Assembly: GCA_013398275.1 (NCBI GenBank)
Contig: VZSE01012460.1
Location: 178,635-242,634, forward strand
DNA: 64,000 bases
From: Promerops cafer
Taxonomy: Eukaryota; Chordata; Aves; Passeriformes; Nectariniidae
Reading direction: 5' to 3'
The notes under the pieces are model-generated. The model did not search any database and was not told the DNA's origin. It saw only the letters and a program-made list of their open reading frames with translations. The translations under genes were made by a program, and so were the position numbers. Shown here piece after piece: positions 43,434 through 57,026 of the stretch. Positions within the stretch are counted from its first letter, which is position 1, and each line of letters begins with the position of its first letter.

Positions 43434-46400
43434 GTAGGTGATACGGAATCAGGGTTGTGGTAGAGTGCAGGAGATGTAAAGAGAACACCTGGTGAGACTG
43501 GGAGTTAAGAAAGAAAGCTGATGAGCAAAACATTTCATAATACTTGACTGGGGAAACTTTAGACAGTAACAGCACTGTAACTAACTGTCTTACTCTTATT
43601 CTGGTCTTTGTATTTCACTCCTGCAGATCTTGGGTACTGAACTAGGCATTTTACTCACCAGCACAATGCACATTTGCTGTAACTGAACAGGAATCACATG
43701 GCATGTACACACAGAGCTTCCCTTCCCTTCCCTTCCCTTCCCTTCCCTTCCCTTCCCTTCCCTTCCCTTCCCTTCCCTTCNCAGAGGTGCACATGAAGAA
43801 GCCATGTCTTCTGAAATGCTCCACTGTGTCAGTCCCTTCTCTTCCCTTCCCTTCCCTTCCCTTCCCTTCCCTTCCCTGAACTTCCCTGAACTTCCCTGAA
43901 CTTCCCTGAACTTCCCTTCCCTGAACTTCCCTTCCCTGAACTTCCCTGAACTTCCCTTCCCTGAACTTCCCTGAGCTTGCCTTGCTCTCCTTTCTTCTTT
44001 TAAAACTGGCAGTACAGTAGGGAAAACCTGCCCAAGATGATTTGTCCTTTCACACATTTGTCATTTCTCACATTCTTTTGTCAAAGCTGAAGCAGCTGGG
44101 CCACATTTCCACTTCTGGAATCTCACAGAACCTCAAGCCATGGATAAGCATTGTCTCTTGACAATACCCTGTGCCACACAGTGTGGCTGAGAGATTCCAA
44201 GCTACACACCCTACTCTGCTCCCAGAAATACCCAAATATCCATTTTAAATTATTCCCATTGTCTTTTGGAGATGCAGACTGGTGAAACTGCCCCTTGGAA
44301 AGGGAGTCCTTCCCACAGGGCTGTGATGAACTCACATGTACTTTGCATTGGCTGCTTGTTCATAGTTTCTGCCATGTGCTGAAGGCACTGGGGAGCTGCT
44401 GCACCCTCCACGTGTCTGTGAGGCAGCAGAGACCCCAGGGGAAGCCCTTGAGTTCAAGGCTCCCAGAAGCTGGTGGCAAAGTTCCCAGCAAGAGATCCAC
44501 ACTTCAAGTCCTGCTTCCCCACTGCTGCCTCCCAAGGCACACTTGTGAGCCCCCGTAAACGTGGTCGTGTGTCTGTGCAGTAACAAAGGGGATTGGTAAA
44601 CTGTGGGCAAAAACGTGGGGAGAAGCTTCTGGAGTTTTCTTAATTTGTGGGTTTCTGAAGTAGCTAAAGCAGTGTGGAGCAAACCAGACCAATTCCCTTG
44701 GAATGGAAAGCAGTCCAGCTGCAGTGTGTGACACACTGATCCCTGTGTGCATTACCAGAAACGAGAGCTGTGTTTGATTTCTCCATTCCTGATGGGCAGA
44801 GATAAGATCAGATCAGTCACGAAGCCCACAGTCACACCTCACAGATTTCTCCAGTTTTACTACTTTGGCCACCAAAATGACACCTAGAAGATGAAGCTGC
44901 ACATCGTGCTCATATTGTTACCATTTTGCTTATCATTTCTGTGTAGAAATATTATGCTAGGACACAGAACTGCATTGTGTACTAGTTACACACAGAAATT
45001 AAGTAACTAATTCTCAGCATAACAAAAATGCTACTACCATGTTTAGTTCAGGGAATCTAGCAAGAGGAGCAAGAGGGGAGAAAGAGTCAAGGAACTCACA
45101 AAACTGACTTCCTGAAACATGGACAGTTTGGATTTTGCTCACTACAAGAAATGCATTTTTCCTTGCATTGCTTGGAGATTCTTTGAGCACCAACTTTAAA
45201 AACACAGGAGAAAAAAAATAAAAACAAAATAAAAAGAAAGGAAAAGAAAAATAATAAAGAGAAAGGATTAAAAAAAAATGAAAAAGGATTGCCACAGTCT
45301 CAGGCAAAGTCAGTTTGTGTTTGCTTATTATCATAATTGGTACAGCATCACTTTGGCTATGGCTTGAAATCTGGCTTTGAAATATGACTCTTGACTACAT
45401 TGCAGAAATGTACACAAATAGCAAACAGGTTTTTCAGAACAGCACAATGACAAGGATGATACTGAGGCCAGCCCTGTATACAGACACCAGATCTGCTTGT
45501 AGTTTTCATTTAGCAAGGATTAGAAAAAGTTAAAAAACAGAAGTGTTCAAGGTGGGTCTGGACGACAAAAAAAAAACAGTTTCTCTGCTTTTGCTTGTTT
45601 TACTGCCCCACATCCCCAGTATTTCCAGGCCATGCACCACAGCTGAGGTGCTCACTGAGTGATTTGTTCTTGTGTCCTGCACCAAAGCTGGGCACCATAC
45701 ACTCCTAACATCCTGTTTGCTGCATGTACTTAGCAGCCTGCTGCATGGCAGATCAGGGGAGGGTGAAAACACGTATATAAGGAATAAAAGTAAAAACGTG
45801 GGCAAGGAAAGTCTTTTGATGCAATGGCAGCAAGGAATGAGAGCTTCTTTCCCACAGCTCCTGTTCAGTGACTGTGCAGAGCCAGGCAATTCTGACAACA
45901 CTCCCCATCCTGACTGAGCTGTCTCACCTCTGTCCTCTCAAAACCAAGGCTGGCAACAGCACTCAGTCATGCTGAGCTCGAGGGGAAATGAAGCAAACAT
46001 CTTAAAGCTTCCACTGAGCGCCTCAAGGAGCCGTTTAGATCTCTGCAACTGCACATGTTCACACACATCAGCATGACCACAAATGACACCAGTGTGCTTG
46101 CCTCTTAGAGAACCAGAACTCAAGCAACAAGGCAGAAACCAGCAGCAAATCCCGGAAGGAAAGGACAGCTTTCACTAAGGAGCAGCTGCGGGAGCTGGAA
46201 GCTGAATTTGCCCACCATAACTACTTGACAAGGCTCAGGAGATACGAGATAGCTGTGAACCTGGATCTCACCGAAAGACAAGTACTTCCCAAACCCTTGT
46301 CTCCCCAGCTCCTTCTTCCTTCCCCACAACTTCTCCCTAATGCTAAAAACCAGATATGCTACTCAAGGGTCTGCTTTTGCAATGGCACAGGAGTATTTTA

Positions 46401-47223
46401 AAACAAAGCCTCCACAGTCTTTCAAACACCTTCTGTAAGTTGTTAATAAATTTAATTATGTTTCTCTAAACTAAAGATAGACTTGGTAATAACTGGTCTC
46501 TACTGAGTTCTTGTTTACCACCATTCATTGGTGCATATTGATATATCAAGGTTTACATATGGAATTTGGATATCACCTTAGACTTTGATTAACAGGAAAT
46601 TATTCAAATTAATGTTTGATACATGCATTCTTCCTGGGTCAGGTGGTATTTTGAGGTGATAAGGAAAGACAATTATACAGAGTTTTGTGGAGAGATGTAT
46701 TTCTGTTCTCTCATTGTCATCTCAGTCCAGGTTTCCTTATCAAGTGGACAGCAGAAGAATTGTGTGATTATGTGAGGCAAATTAAAATTCCTGAAGCATT
46801 AGATTGGACAGCCTAGATGTTAAAAATACATGAGATGCACTGTGCCTTATTTGACATGAAAACAGATTCTAGGCAAAGCACTTGTACTACCTTTGAGGGC
46901 TTCAGAGGAACATCTGAGTGGAGCATTTTAGAAAGAATTGTTCCAGTCTGTGTTAGAGAGATGGATTAGTCAAACTTGTGAGGCTCTGTTCACCTTTTCT
47001 TCTAGAATTCCACAAATCATCTGTCTACACACATATGCATAGCTCTGCTTATGCAGCTCAGGTTGAGGCAACAAGTAATTATTTTCTTTTTATCACCCAG
47101 GTCAAAGTGTGGTTTCAAAACAGAAGAATGAAGTGGAAACGTGTTAAAGGTGGGCAAGCAGTGCCCCCACATGAACATGACACAGAGGATGTGGACTCTG
47201 CTGCCTCCCCCAGCTCTGAGTAG
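42983..47223 (+). CDS. MEOX1: MEOX1 (mesenchyme homeobox 1), complete three-exon gene
   Basis: Join(42983-43433, 46109-46281, 47101-47223) encodes 248 residues (human 254). MEOX1 is a nuclear homeodomain transcription factor of somites and sclerotome, acting with MEOX2 and PAX genes in axial skeleton and muscle patterning. The N-terminus MDPSSSSCMRS and the blocks PFSFQQKPDF and YSDFSASC are the conserved Meox N-terminal features. The His-run of MEOX2 is absent. A basic KKPSKRKKESS stretch precedes the homeodomain (about residues 165-224), which starts SRKERTAFTKEQLRELEAEF and has YLTRLRRYEIAVNL and the recognition helix VKVWFQNRRMKWKRVKGG (Gln50, Asn51). The tail is acidic and ends AASPSSE as in mammals. 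The homeodomain intron falls between Gln44 and Val45. Confidence 0.98.
43434..46108 (+). other. MEOX1: MEOX1 intron 1
   Basis: A 2.7-kb intron with gtaggt...cttag ends. It carries the TTCCC satellite at 43717-43978 and a purine-rich A-tract region at about 45200-45290. I see nothing else in it. Confidence 0.95.
43717..43978. repeat. TTCCC pentanucleotide array and CTTCCCTGAA minisatellite
   Basis: The first block, 43717-43781, is pure CTTCC repeats ending at a single ambiguous base. About 50 unique bases follow, then a second block, 43833-43978. That block begins as CTTCC repeats and changes to 10-base CTTCCCTGAA units, some with an extra CTTCC. The minus strand reads GGGAA/GGAA throughout. 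Confidence 0.97.
46109..46281 (+). CDS. MEOX1: MEOX1 exon 2 (first 44 residues of homeodomain)
   Basis: The acceptor is cctcttag|AGAACC and the donor GACAA|gtactt. Encodes ENQNSSNKAETSSK and then the homeodomain arm, helices 1 and 2 and the start of helix 3 (NLDLTERQ). 173 bases, ending on a codon boundary after exon 1 plus exon 2 (624 bases). Confidence 0.97.
46282..47100 (+). other. MEOX1: MEOX1 intron 2
   Basis: A 0.8-kb AT-rich intron (gtactt...cccag). No repeats or exons seen. Confidence 0.95.
47101..47223 (+). CDS. MEOX1: MEOX1 exon 3 (recognition helix and tail)
   Basis: The acceptor is atcacccag|GTCAAA. Encodes VKVWFQNRRMKWKRVKGGQA and an acidic 20-residue tail ending AASPSSE, then TAG. 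An open frame continues upstream of the acceptor, but that part is intron. Confidence 0.98.
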   Translation, partial: VKVWFQNRRMKWKRVKGGQAVPPHEHDTEDVDSAASPSSE

Positions 47224-48012
47224 TCCCTGCAGCAATGGGAGAGGAGTTTGGAGAAAGTCATTGACTGGAATGTGGGTGCAACTGCTTAGAATCAGCTACA
47301 CAATGAGGTTACCCTGCCTGCCAATCCTGTAGCCCATAGTCTTTAAAAGGTGCATTGTGCTTGAGGTTACAGAGGCAATTAAAGAGCACAGGGGGGGAAA
47401 AGCCAAAGGAGAGCATGGTTTTGATTTTTGTCTTTCGAACTGTCTTACTACCACAGATGTGTCTAGAGAAAAAAAACAACAACAAACACTGAATATAAAA
47501 CAGGGGTAATGTTGTCCAGACTCTCAAACATCCAGAAAATCCAGATTGTTAGTCAGCATATGCAGCTGAATTCTCATCCAGGCTTTCCCTGGTCACACCT
47601 ATTCAGTCTGCATTTGGACTTGACAGTGCCCTACTTGGAGAGAAACAAATACTTTGATAGTTACTGATTTTTCTTGCAAAATGAGTTGAACAGATGTATT
47701 ACTAGACAATAAGATTACAAAATAAAATATGAGACTAAAAATACATATACACAGAAGTCTGCTCACCAGTTTCAGAAGAGATGGTTTTCACACTGACAGT
47801 CCAAGAGGGTCAGTGCCTTGTTGATGGCAGCAATTTGCAGAGGGAGATTTCTTCCAATCTTACTGTAAATCCTGAAATGAAACTGCTAGCTCACAGTTTC
47901 AAATAGTTTTTCAAAGCAGTCGTTGCCAAATGTCCCAGCAGGCACAGCAGAGATTGAACTCTCAACACAACAGCTAAAATATCACTATTTTGGTTTCAAG
48001 TTTTCCAATAAA
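47224..48012 (+). other. MEOX1: MEOX1 3' UTR with candidate poly(A) signals
   Basis: AT-rich sequence without exons. AATAAA occurs at 47721-47726 and at 48007-48012; the second is the more likely end if the 3' UTR is near 0.8 kb, but I cannot choose between them from sequence alone. Confidence 0.5.
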
Positions 48013-50329
48013 CTGCCACAGCACCACCAGAAGTCTTAAGAACACTTAAGAACATTCCAACTTTAAATTATCCCCACTTTCAACTGAAACTTGTAGTGTA
48101 TCAAATTAGGATGGTTTAGAAAAGCATAGTGCCTGCTCCCATTTCTTGTATCTTTTTGTTTCATGTACTAATGCCATATTTTAAGCAGAATTTTACACTA
48201 GTGTACCACATTATGACTATTGAGAATGCTGAAACTTTGGTTTAAATATTTCAAAGGTAACCATTATTTGCAGCTACAGCCTTTCACCTGACTCTGATGC
48301 ACTGCTGTTGTGGTTGCATGTGAACTGTAGATATGCTGGGTACAAATTTGTATATCTGGATTATATGTTTATAAAGCTGTTAGTGGTAATTCCACTTGTA
48401 AAAGACCTCAAAACTGATAAATATCAACTTTTTTTTTTTAAACAGAGATGCTGTATTCTTTTTAAAGAGCTGCTTAGTGTATCTACTAAGAAAAAACATA
48501 CATTACTTTCCTTCTCAACGTTTCCAAACTCTGACAGATAAAAAAATCAACAGTTTAGAGTAAATATTTGTGCAAAACCAATTAAAAATAATTCTTTTTA
48601 AAAATAAATTATTTAAAACTAAAGAAACTTGAGCAGTTTGAGCAGCACTGAGGAAGTGAATTAGTTTACTGTCTGGTTTCCCATACTGCACTACTTGCTC
48701 TAATCCACTTTATCCAAAAACAACAGGCACACAAAACAAAATGCCAACATTCCACTGCCCCTGGAAAAAAAAACAGCCTAAGAAAACAGCATCAGGGATG
48801 CCTCACACAGGGCCTCTCCACAAACTTGCAGTAACAGCATGGATGTAAACCCATGTAAGTTCTGTGAATATAATAACTACTATATAATCAGTTATAATAT
48901 TTAGGGGTAAACATGTTCTTTCTCTGACCTAGACCTACCCCCGTCTCTTCAGGTCTTTATGACAAGGAAAAAAGACCCTCAGCTCCCTCCTGGGACATTT
49001 ATGGTAGATATTTGAATGGAAGGTGGTGCAGACAGGGACTTATAGTCAGATCCCAGTTACTTCAGAAGGGTGGACAATGACAGAACACCATTCTCTTGGT
49101 TAACAAACCTACTGTTAGAAACAGGTTAATAATCTCACTACTCAGGTGACATAAAACTAGCTGGCTAAAAAAATTGCCTATGCACAGATGAGAAGATACA
49201 GTTTACTGTATCTTTAAGAACAGAAAATATCTTTGGCTTTACTTCTTGGACCTTCTGATTAGACTTCTGACTGAACTCAGTAACCTCCTGTGGTGTTTAG
49301 TTTGGTTCTGGGCAAAGACTGAAGAAAGCTGTATTGTGTGAAGAACTCTGGTGCTCAGATCTCCTGCCCTCTTCTCCTGGGACACAAATCACCATGGAGC
49401 AGTTCTTTTTTACTGCTATCCTTGTAACCTCTTGAGCCATTTAACACTGTACATCACCTCCTCCTCACTGTGGTTAGAAAGTTTGCAACCTGCAGGAGCA
49501 GCTTATTTTGAGATGAAAACTTTCAGGCTCTTGGCTACTACCATAAACCAAAACCAGCTCCTCACCCAGATGAGAGGCTAATAAACCTTCCCTTCCAAGG
49601 AAGCTGTTAATGGTAGCATAATGAATCCTAATTTACTTAAAAACTCATCAATGGGATCTCGGTGTGTAGCCATAATTACAGTTTTTGCTCTGAATTTTGA
49701 GAAATAAGCTATGAGTCACCTGTGAGATCTTCTTGTGCTCAGGCAGTTTCTTCATTAAACCATCTGCTCACTCTAAGATTTTAGTGTTTTGAGAAGGAAC
49801 ATTTCACTCCTGACATCAAAGCATTTGACCTCTGAACCTCTGGTGCCAAGAATCTTGCAGGGAAGGCCTGTCGTCTGGGAGCAAAGTCTTTGACCTGCAA
49901 TTATTTTTCTCAGAAATACACATCAGGCTGTATTCTTCTCACAGAAGGGAGGGAAGCTACCTGGGGATGTTTGGCAATGTTTTCCACGCCTCATTCTCAA
50001 TAAATAATCTGAGCACACAATCACCCCATGGCATCAGAGAAGCCTGGCAGGAATTCCCCAGGAAGCACAGGCAGGCAGAGCAGTGAGCCTTTCTGCCAGT
50101 GCAAACAGCCCACAGGGAACAGGGATATCTGCATAAACACAAAAACATGTGCTGGAGCCCTTTATATCTGTGCTGCCTCTTCTAAACAGAGCAAGAGAAG
50201 TGCTTTCCTTAGAGTCAGAGGCCCTGATTTGTTTTACAGGTTCTGTGTCCCATGACTCCTCTATTGTTAGTCCTCAGTTCCTCCATGCCATTCTACAGCT
50301 TTAAGCCAGGGATTTTTCCAGTCAATGGA

Positions 50330-50465
50330 GCCACTTAAACTCCAAAGATAACCCAGGGCCAGTCCAATGTTGCCTTGAATGTCTCTGGGGTTGGGGCATC
50401 CACAGCTTCTCTGGGCAACCTGTGCCAGGGCCTCACCACCCTCACAGTAAAAAATTTCACAGACA
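50330..50465 (-). mobile_element. CR1 LINE fragment
   Basis: The + strand reads tccacagcttctctgggcaa and ctcaccaccctcacagtaaa, the reverse complement of the CR1 3' region. It is truncated on both sides and lacks the octamer tail. Confidence 0.82.
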
Positions 50466-53029
50466 TGCTGTGAATAAAGAACCAAACCCTGCAGTTCAGG
50501 CTGTCTGGGAAACGAGAGCCCTTTAGCAAACACTTCACAGCCAGAGATTTTGACTGGGACATATTCTACATGAGCAAAGCTTACAAATCCTACTTCCCGT
50601 AGAATTTCCTACGCATGGAAACAAGAACACACAACAAATCAGGGCATTTTACAGAACACACCGTTTTTCAATTACCCCATTTTCTTCCCCCACCTCTAGC
50701 AGTGCTCATATTAAGTTTCATCAGCCACTATCTCATATTTTGGATAATTCCCTTCCCTCGAGGAAAGTGCACAGCCCCTTCAAGAAGTGTGTCTGCATTA
50801 GCTTCTGGACTCAGCGTGCTGGATCCACACAGCTCCTCTGGGCAGATGGACAGGAAATCCACTTTCTTTCAGTGGTTACAGCAGAAGGGCTTTGTCTGAC
50901 TGGAACTTGCCCGGTGTGGCTGTAAAATAAGCTCAGGCTCAGGCTCAGGCTCTTGCCTTTCAGGCTGTATTTGTGAGTTACGATGGGGCAGCTTCCCCTC
51001 AGCTCTGGGTGCAGGTGTGGGCTCCCCATGCCCACCCTCCCCACACACAAAGCCACATTGTTCTACTTTCTGCATGAAGGAAGGATTTGCATACAGTACC
51101 AGACTCTCACACCACTGTTCCCTCCCTCTATATCATAATTGTTATTTTATTCTTTTAAAGAACTCTTAGACAGGGACAAGCTTCCAGGCTTGTCTGGAAG
51201 CTCCTCTGGGAACAGATTGCAGAAGAGATAATGGGAGTGAGTAACAGAGAGGATGGTGACTTCATCCCATGGAGCTTTGAGTCGTGTTTCTCTTTCCTTA
51301 TTAAAGAAGAAAACATTTTTCCAAGCCTCCCTCAGACACGCTGAATATCCCTGGCTTTGGAGCAGGAAAGAGACACGTGAATTGACATGCTTTCTTCCAG
51401 CCTCTAGTTTTTAGTTCAGTGAAAGTTTATCACGGCCCACACTCATCCCCAAGGTTGATTTGTCACCCAGAATGCCACGTGTGAAGTATTTCCTACACCA
51501 AGGAATTTATCACCAAGGTGAGTGTTAGCCCAGCAATGCTACAGTTAAGCTGATGATTGTAAAGACACCCAAAAAAAGATATTATTTCTTCCTTTCAATA
51601 CTCACCACAAATATCCTAACAGTTTTATATTTCCATCTACTTTTAATTCTATATTTCTATATTTTGATGCTTTTCTGTATATCTACATTTCAACACTTTC
51701 CATTCTCTATTTCTTTCATGAGAGATCATCAAGAAAAGTGATGTAACTGTTGAGAATTTGTGCAGTCTCCAATTCAGGAAAAAAAAATCTATCAGATCTA
51801 ATTTAACTGCTCCATCCACTTTTCTTAGCTGAGGAGGACAGACCCCTGGTCCCAGTGTCAGGGTATCTTACAAATCTGGACTGGAAGTTATTTCCCAGTT
51901 AATAGAAGTATAACTCTCCATAATAATTATCCACAGTTGTTTCTGTCTGAAATTAATTGAAAAGGAGATTCTGGGGAAAAGTGTAGCTCAAGAAGCCAAT
52001 CTTCATTCAAGTACACAAACATCCATTACTCTATTCTATGATTATACCTAGAAATGGGACAAAGTATGAAATGAGGCCTCTTAGAAGTCCTGGTAGCATG
52101 GACTTATGTCAGGCTACTTGCTGTCTTCAAGTCACCAGTCAAGCTGGGTTATAAACTTCTTTAAAGTATCCCAATAAAAAGATAAATCTATTAAAAAGAG
52201 GATAAAATAATGAGGTGAGAAATTGTCTGTGTCAGGAAAATGTTTTAGGCACATCTCTCACTGGTTTATTTGCAGAAGAAAACACAGACACAACTGGAGT
52301 GTGTTTCACATTACAAGACTTAAGGGTTCTTGTCTGCACTGGAGACATGTTTATACTGCTGGGTTCCAGCATGAATCTGGTTTACATCCTGTGAATGCTC
52401 AGGGTCCTTCACACACTCTGGGCAGGAAGTCTTTAATGCACACACTGAGAAGACATTTTCAACTATTCCCCTATTAAATAAATAAGCATGAAAAAAGTCA
52501 TTCTACTGCAATAACCAAATTCTTCCTGTGCCTTTACAAGATGTCTGAAAAAAAACAAGCCTCCCAATCCTGGCAGAGCTGTTTAAAAAGTCCAAGAAAG
52601 CCAAAAGGGAAACAAACTCAGTGGAAATGCATCCCTTTACCCCTTGCATTTTGTAGCACCACGAGACAGAGAGAGCCAGAGCCTCACAGTGCTTGGCTCA
52701 GAGCAGACCTTGCCTCAGAGACATTTTGTCATTTAAAATAGGCAAGTATCAAGAAGAAAACAAAAATGGTCATGTGTATGTAGCCTCCTTCCCAAACTGG
52801 AAAGTGAGGACCTGCCCAGTGCTGGGAGAGTCCTTGTCTGGTTCAATATTGATCCTCTTCAGGAGATTAAATATGGCCCACATTATCTCATGACTCTTAC
52901 ACATCACAGCTCCTTTTCTTTGTGCGTTGTGAGAATTTCTCAGCCAGTAACAAGGTGAGAGAATAGCTGGAGAGGAAGCTGGGCCTGAGACTTTCTAGAG
53001 CTTTCAGTGTACTTGATAATATTCTTAGT

Positions 53030-53110
53030 AAAATGCTGTAACTTTTGGTCGGCCCTGAAGTCAGGTGGTTGGATTCAGTGATTGCTACAGGTCGCTTCCA
53101 AATGACAAAA
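53030..53110. mobile_element. Possible CR1-like tail fragment
   Basis: ggtggttggattcagtgatt followed by caggtcgcttccaaatgac resembles the CR1 motif in which a Gly-coding GG tract precedes ATGATC and ends GTCCCTTCCAACC. Short and diverged. Confidence 0.35.
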
Positions 53111-56100
53111 ATCTCTCCCAGTTGCAGTTGCTTTGACATCTTTTACACAAGTGAATATGTAGGAAAAATATAACTCACCATATGGAAAACAATGCAAGAG
53201 TAACAATGTTGGATTTGTAATTTGTGTATAACTTCAAATATGGAACAGGGCTTGAATCTTCACTTTTCTTCACAGTTGTCAGGGCCAACTTGCCTAGCAT
53301 TATTTTTAAGAGAAAAATGACCTCTCTTTTTTACAGTCTTCTCTCTGCTGTAATTTCTTTGTGTCTCTGCCAGAATCAAGATGAGGTGACGCCAAGAAAA
53401 AGGATGAGCTCATTGCATTTAATAGTATGAAGTTTCACAAATAAAAACTACATTACTCAATTGAGAAGTAGTCAGTGGTATAAAAGAGGGTTAAAGGCAG
53501 GTAGCTTTAACTGGAAACAAAAAGAATTAATTAACTTCTCATGCTGGTTGTCACTATTGAACTGATCTGATTAGCCTTCCTTAGGGATAGAATTTTAGAT
53601 TATTCACCATTATTATATTGTTACTGCACTTTTATGATAACATTAAAAGAACAAGATGAACATTATTGGTAAAACAACAGAGTGAAAGCAGTGAATTATA
53701 GGAAAGAGTCATTTGGATTTTCCTGTTCAAATCCAAGGCATAAATCCCAGCCTCAGGAACAATGGGTTCAGCACTACTTCCACAACTTTTTGATTTCTAG
53801 CATCACACTGAGCTCAAAAGGCTCTTATTCCACAGAACAGATTCCTTCTTAGTGGTGCTGTACCAGTTCAGAAGAATCTCTCAGACCTGAGGAACCTGCT
53901 GACCATCAGCTCTCCAGCAGTGCTTTTTCCAAAAGAAAGCCAGAGGCACAGTCTCTTTTACAGGTGCCATGCAGTCTTTGCCATGTGTCACAAGGAAATA
54001 AAGAGCCTTCCCGAGGGAAGGAGAGTTCAGGTGCCTGTCATGCACATCTGAGCTCATGATGTGCTTGACTGCGTGCTAGATTTTTGCACAAGGTACAACT
54101 GAATCATTTTGTGCAAGGCAGGCAGCCACAGGTGTCAAAGATCACCTCACTCTCCTGTGGGAGCAAAATTTAAATAAAACTTACAGATCCGTGGTTTTCC
54201 TGTATCCTTATGAAAATCCTTTAGTTATGCTGCCAAGAATGCCATGACTGCTAGCTGGAAAGCAATAGGCAGATATGATCCATGCTGTCTCCTTCACTCT
54301 GCCTGCAGCAGACCTGGGCCAGAATCCCCTGTGGTGCTCCCAGTGGTGTCTGCTCCAGTGTCTCACTGACACAGAATGACCTAATTTGTTATGGCTGCTG
54401 AGAATTGAGAGACATTAAATCCAGGGTCTGTAGTTAATTGGGGTCAGGTTGAGATGATTTATGACCTGAGGAATGTACTCACTCTTTACACTATCATACA
54501 AACAGTATCAATTGGACTGAGCAACCTTTGGAACCAAATTGAAATTGGGATTTTCCAGAAAATGAGTAGTAGCAGAGGCAGGAGCCATGGGAGCAGGCAA
54601 GCTGGTGGGCAGATGAGGCTGTATCTGAACACAAAGCCAGGTTCTCTTCCCACACTCTTGATCAGTTACCCTCCAAGTCATGATTTACTGTGATTCAGAG
54701 GAGAGATGGGATAGGTCTATGCCAAGGAAATTTCATCTGTCTGGAATCTGACAGGAAGGAAAAAAAACGTTTGAAAATTTCAGAGGAAGCTGGGATTTGT
54801 CCCAGTTGCAGGGTCTCTGTGTTCACTCAGCCAGCTCATGTTAGCAAGTTAGGCTCACTGTAAAATGGTGGCAAATGCTTTTCCATCAATCAAGAACCTC
54901 GAGTTTGGTCCTGTCAGTGGCTGTGCAGTGCAGCCCATGACCCCAAACAGCAGGAGCCTTCAGCAAGTTCCCCCATGCCTTTTGCAGGATATCTTAAACA
55001 AACATTGTTCTTTTCTTTGTGGACTTTAGAAAAGGATCAGAGAAGAGTTTCTCTGTTTTCAAGTTCAAAGCATTTTATCACACTTCAGCAGTTAAGCTGA
55101 ACATGAAAATGGAACTATTCAATGCTGTTTTTCTTTGGAAAAAGAGTTGCAGTTTCTTTTTCTTCCCTGATTAGGACTCTGCTTCTTCATTTTTCCTAGC
55201 TTCATGTCCTGGTTTTGATTATACAAGATGCAGCCATTCTTGTGCCCACTGAAACCAGTGATTGACTGGTTGTTTTTTTTTGGTTTTTAAGTAGAAAAAT
55301 CATCTCTGTTCTGCTAATGTCTATCAAAATAGGCAGAGAAAGTGAAGGAGAGAAAGAAAAATTGTTGCAATCCAAGGAGTGGAGGTTATAAAAACCCTCT
55401 CCATGGGTTTCTGTGCTTCTTATTGAACAGACTTTTGCTCACACACACCTTAACCTGCCAGCTCAGTGAAAGTGCATCAACCCTTTACCTTCCTGTTCCC
55501 TGGGAGTGTCTTTGCATCCCACAGAGACATGAGCTCAAAACATGTAAAGCTTCTTAGAAATAAGAGTGGCCATTACAGAAGGGTGCAAAATGCAGTGTAA
55601 GGGCAGGGATGAGTGACAAGGCACAAACAATGTGTGGAATAATCCCTGCTGCATCCCAGAGCCTTCCTCTCAGGGCACGTGCTGAGAGCAGGAGAGCATC
55701 AGGCTGAGACATGCAAGCACAGAGAGCTCCAGCTGCAGCTCAGGAAACTCCAGGAATGTCTTTGCCCTTGTAAATCTTCCAGAGTCGCTCTCATCTGTGG
55801 GATTGGCAGTGGATGCAGAGTGTGGCAATCACTGCATTTGGCAGAGCTCTTTGCTACCTGCAGCTCAGCTGGCTGCAATAACACAGGGTGTTTATTCAGC
55901 TGTGCCTCTGCGGTGTATCCTGGGGAGAAAAGGTATGTTCAGGCCTCTTTAATCACTTCATTCTTTGCTGGAGTAAACAAGAGGAGCCACGGGGGGTTGT
56001 CTTTGCTCCTGAGGTTCTGCTGTGCACAGGGTTTGCTGCAAGAGACACCTTCACTGTTAGAGCACAAAGTTCTTGCTCCGGGAGGAGGGGAAGATGAGCT

Positions 56101-56975
56101 GGGATGACTACGGATGTTAGAGGGAATGCAAAAAAGGACTGAATAATGGTCCAAGCAGCTGCTTTCCATCCCGACCAGCAGGCCAAGCACCATCTGAACT
56201 GGTGCACCCTGTGCTGCATCCAGGGTGGGACGATTTGTCACCACACAGACATTGAGGAGGGGGGGATCAGCAGAGGGAAAGTTCAGAGCAGCCCAGGGCT
56301 CTGCTGAATTCCTGACATTGTGCACTGGGCTTGGTCAGGCCCTGTGCTCCAGCACCTCCGCAGCTTTCAGAAGGGGCCACTGCAGCCTCTTATGCTCTGG
56401 AAAGGAGAAAAGTGCTACAATAACAAGGGCAGACAGCAGAGTTCCCCCAGAAGCCTCTGGCCAATTCACTACCATGAGTTTACACTAAAAACTCTGACAA
56501 ACAGAAGTCATTGGTATGTCCTTTAAAATATTGCCAGAATTGGTTGGGAAGATCATGTTTGTTTTCCTTTTTCTTGTAAGCAAGCCCTGAAACATTCTTA
56601 CATGCCAACAATTATAAGGAAAAATAAAGATACATTTCAAAAATGTGGATTATTGTTTCTTTAGGGCTACTAAGAAAGAGTAATTTCAGTTGAGTTCAGC
56701 GCTGAGGAATTTTTACACTGTTGCTGCCCTTTACCCAGAAGGTGAAGGCAAAAGGAAGGATGGGACCTGGCTGGGCAGGCAGAGGTGCAGCAGTGCCTGC
56801 AGCTGCAGCAGGGTGTGGCTTTGGGCTGGTGGGACCAGGCTGTTCCCTGCTCAGGAGCCTCCCCAGCCCTGCACTCCACAGCAAGCACAGCTGCCCCCTT
56901 CCCATCTGCAGGAGGGGCACACATCAGGCCAGAGGCATATAAGGTATCAAATGTGAAAGGACAAGGGTCTTTTAT

Positions 56976-57026
56976 CAATATTTACAGTCAGTATTTATTT
57001 ATTTATACAGTCAATATTTATTTATT
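56976..57026. repeat. TATTTATTTAT-type imperfect tandem repeat
   Basis: acagtcagtatttatttatt and acagtcaatatttatttatt occur in tandem within AT-rich sequence. Confidence 0.8.

Noticed and set aside
43086..43575. Minus-strand frames opposite MEOX1 exon 1
   Set aside because: Antisense of a confirmed coding exon without any recognisable domain.
43596..44057. Minus-strand frame encoding REGKG/FREGK repeats
   Set aside because: A translation of the GGGAA satellite in MEOX1 intron 1, not a gene.
46978..47100. Upstream extension of the open frame at MEOX1 exon 3
   Set aside because: The frame is open into the intron, but the conserved protein starts at VKVWFQNRR after the cccag acceptor.
55679..56107. 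142-codon + frame with many Leu/Gln/Cys
   Set aside because: No splice context, no known domain, and composition typical of random open sequence in this GC range.
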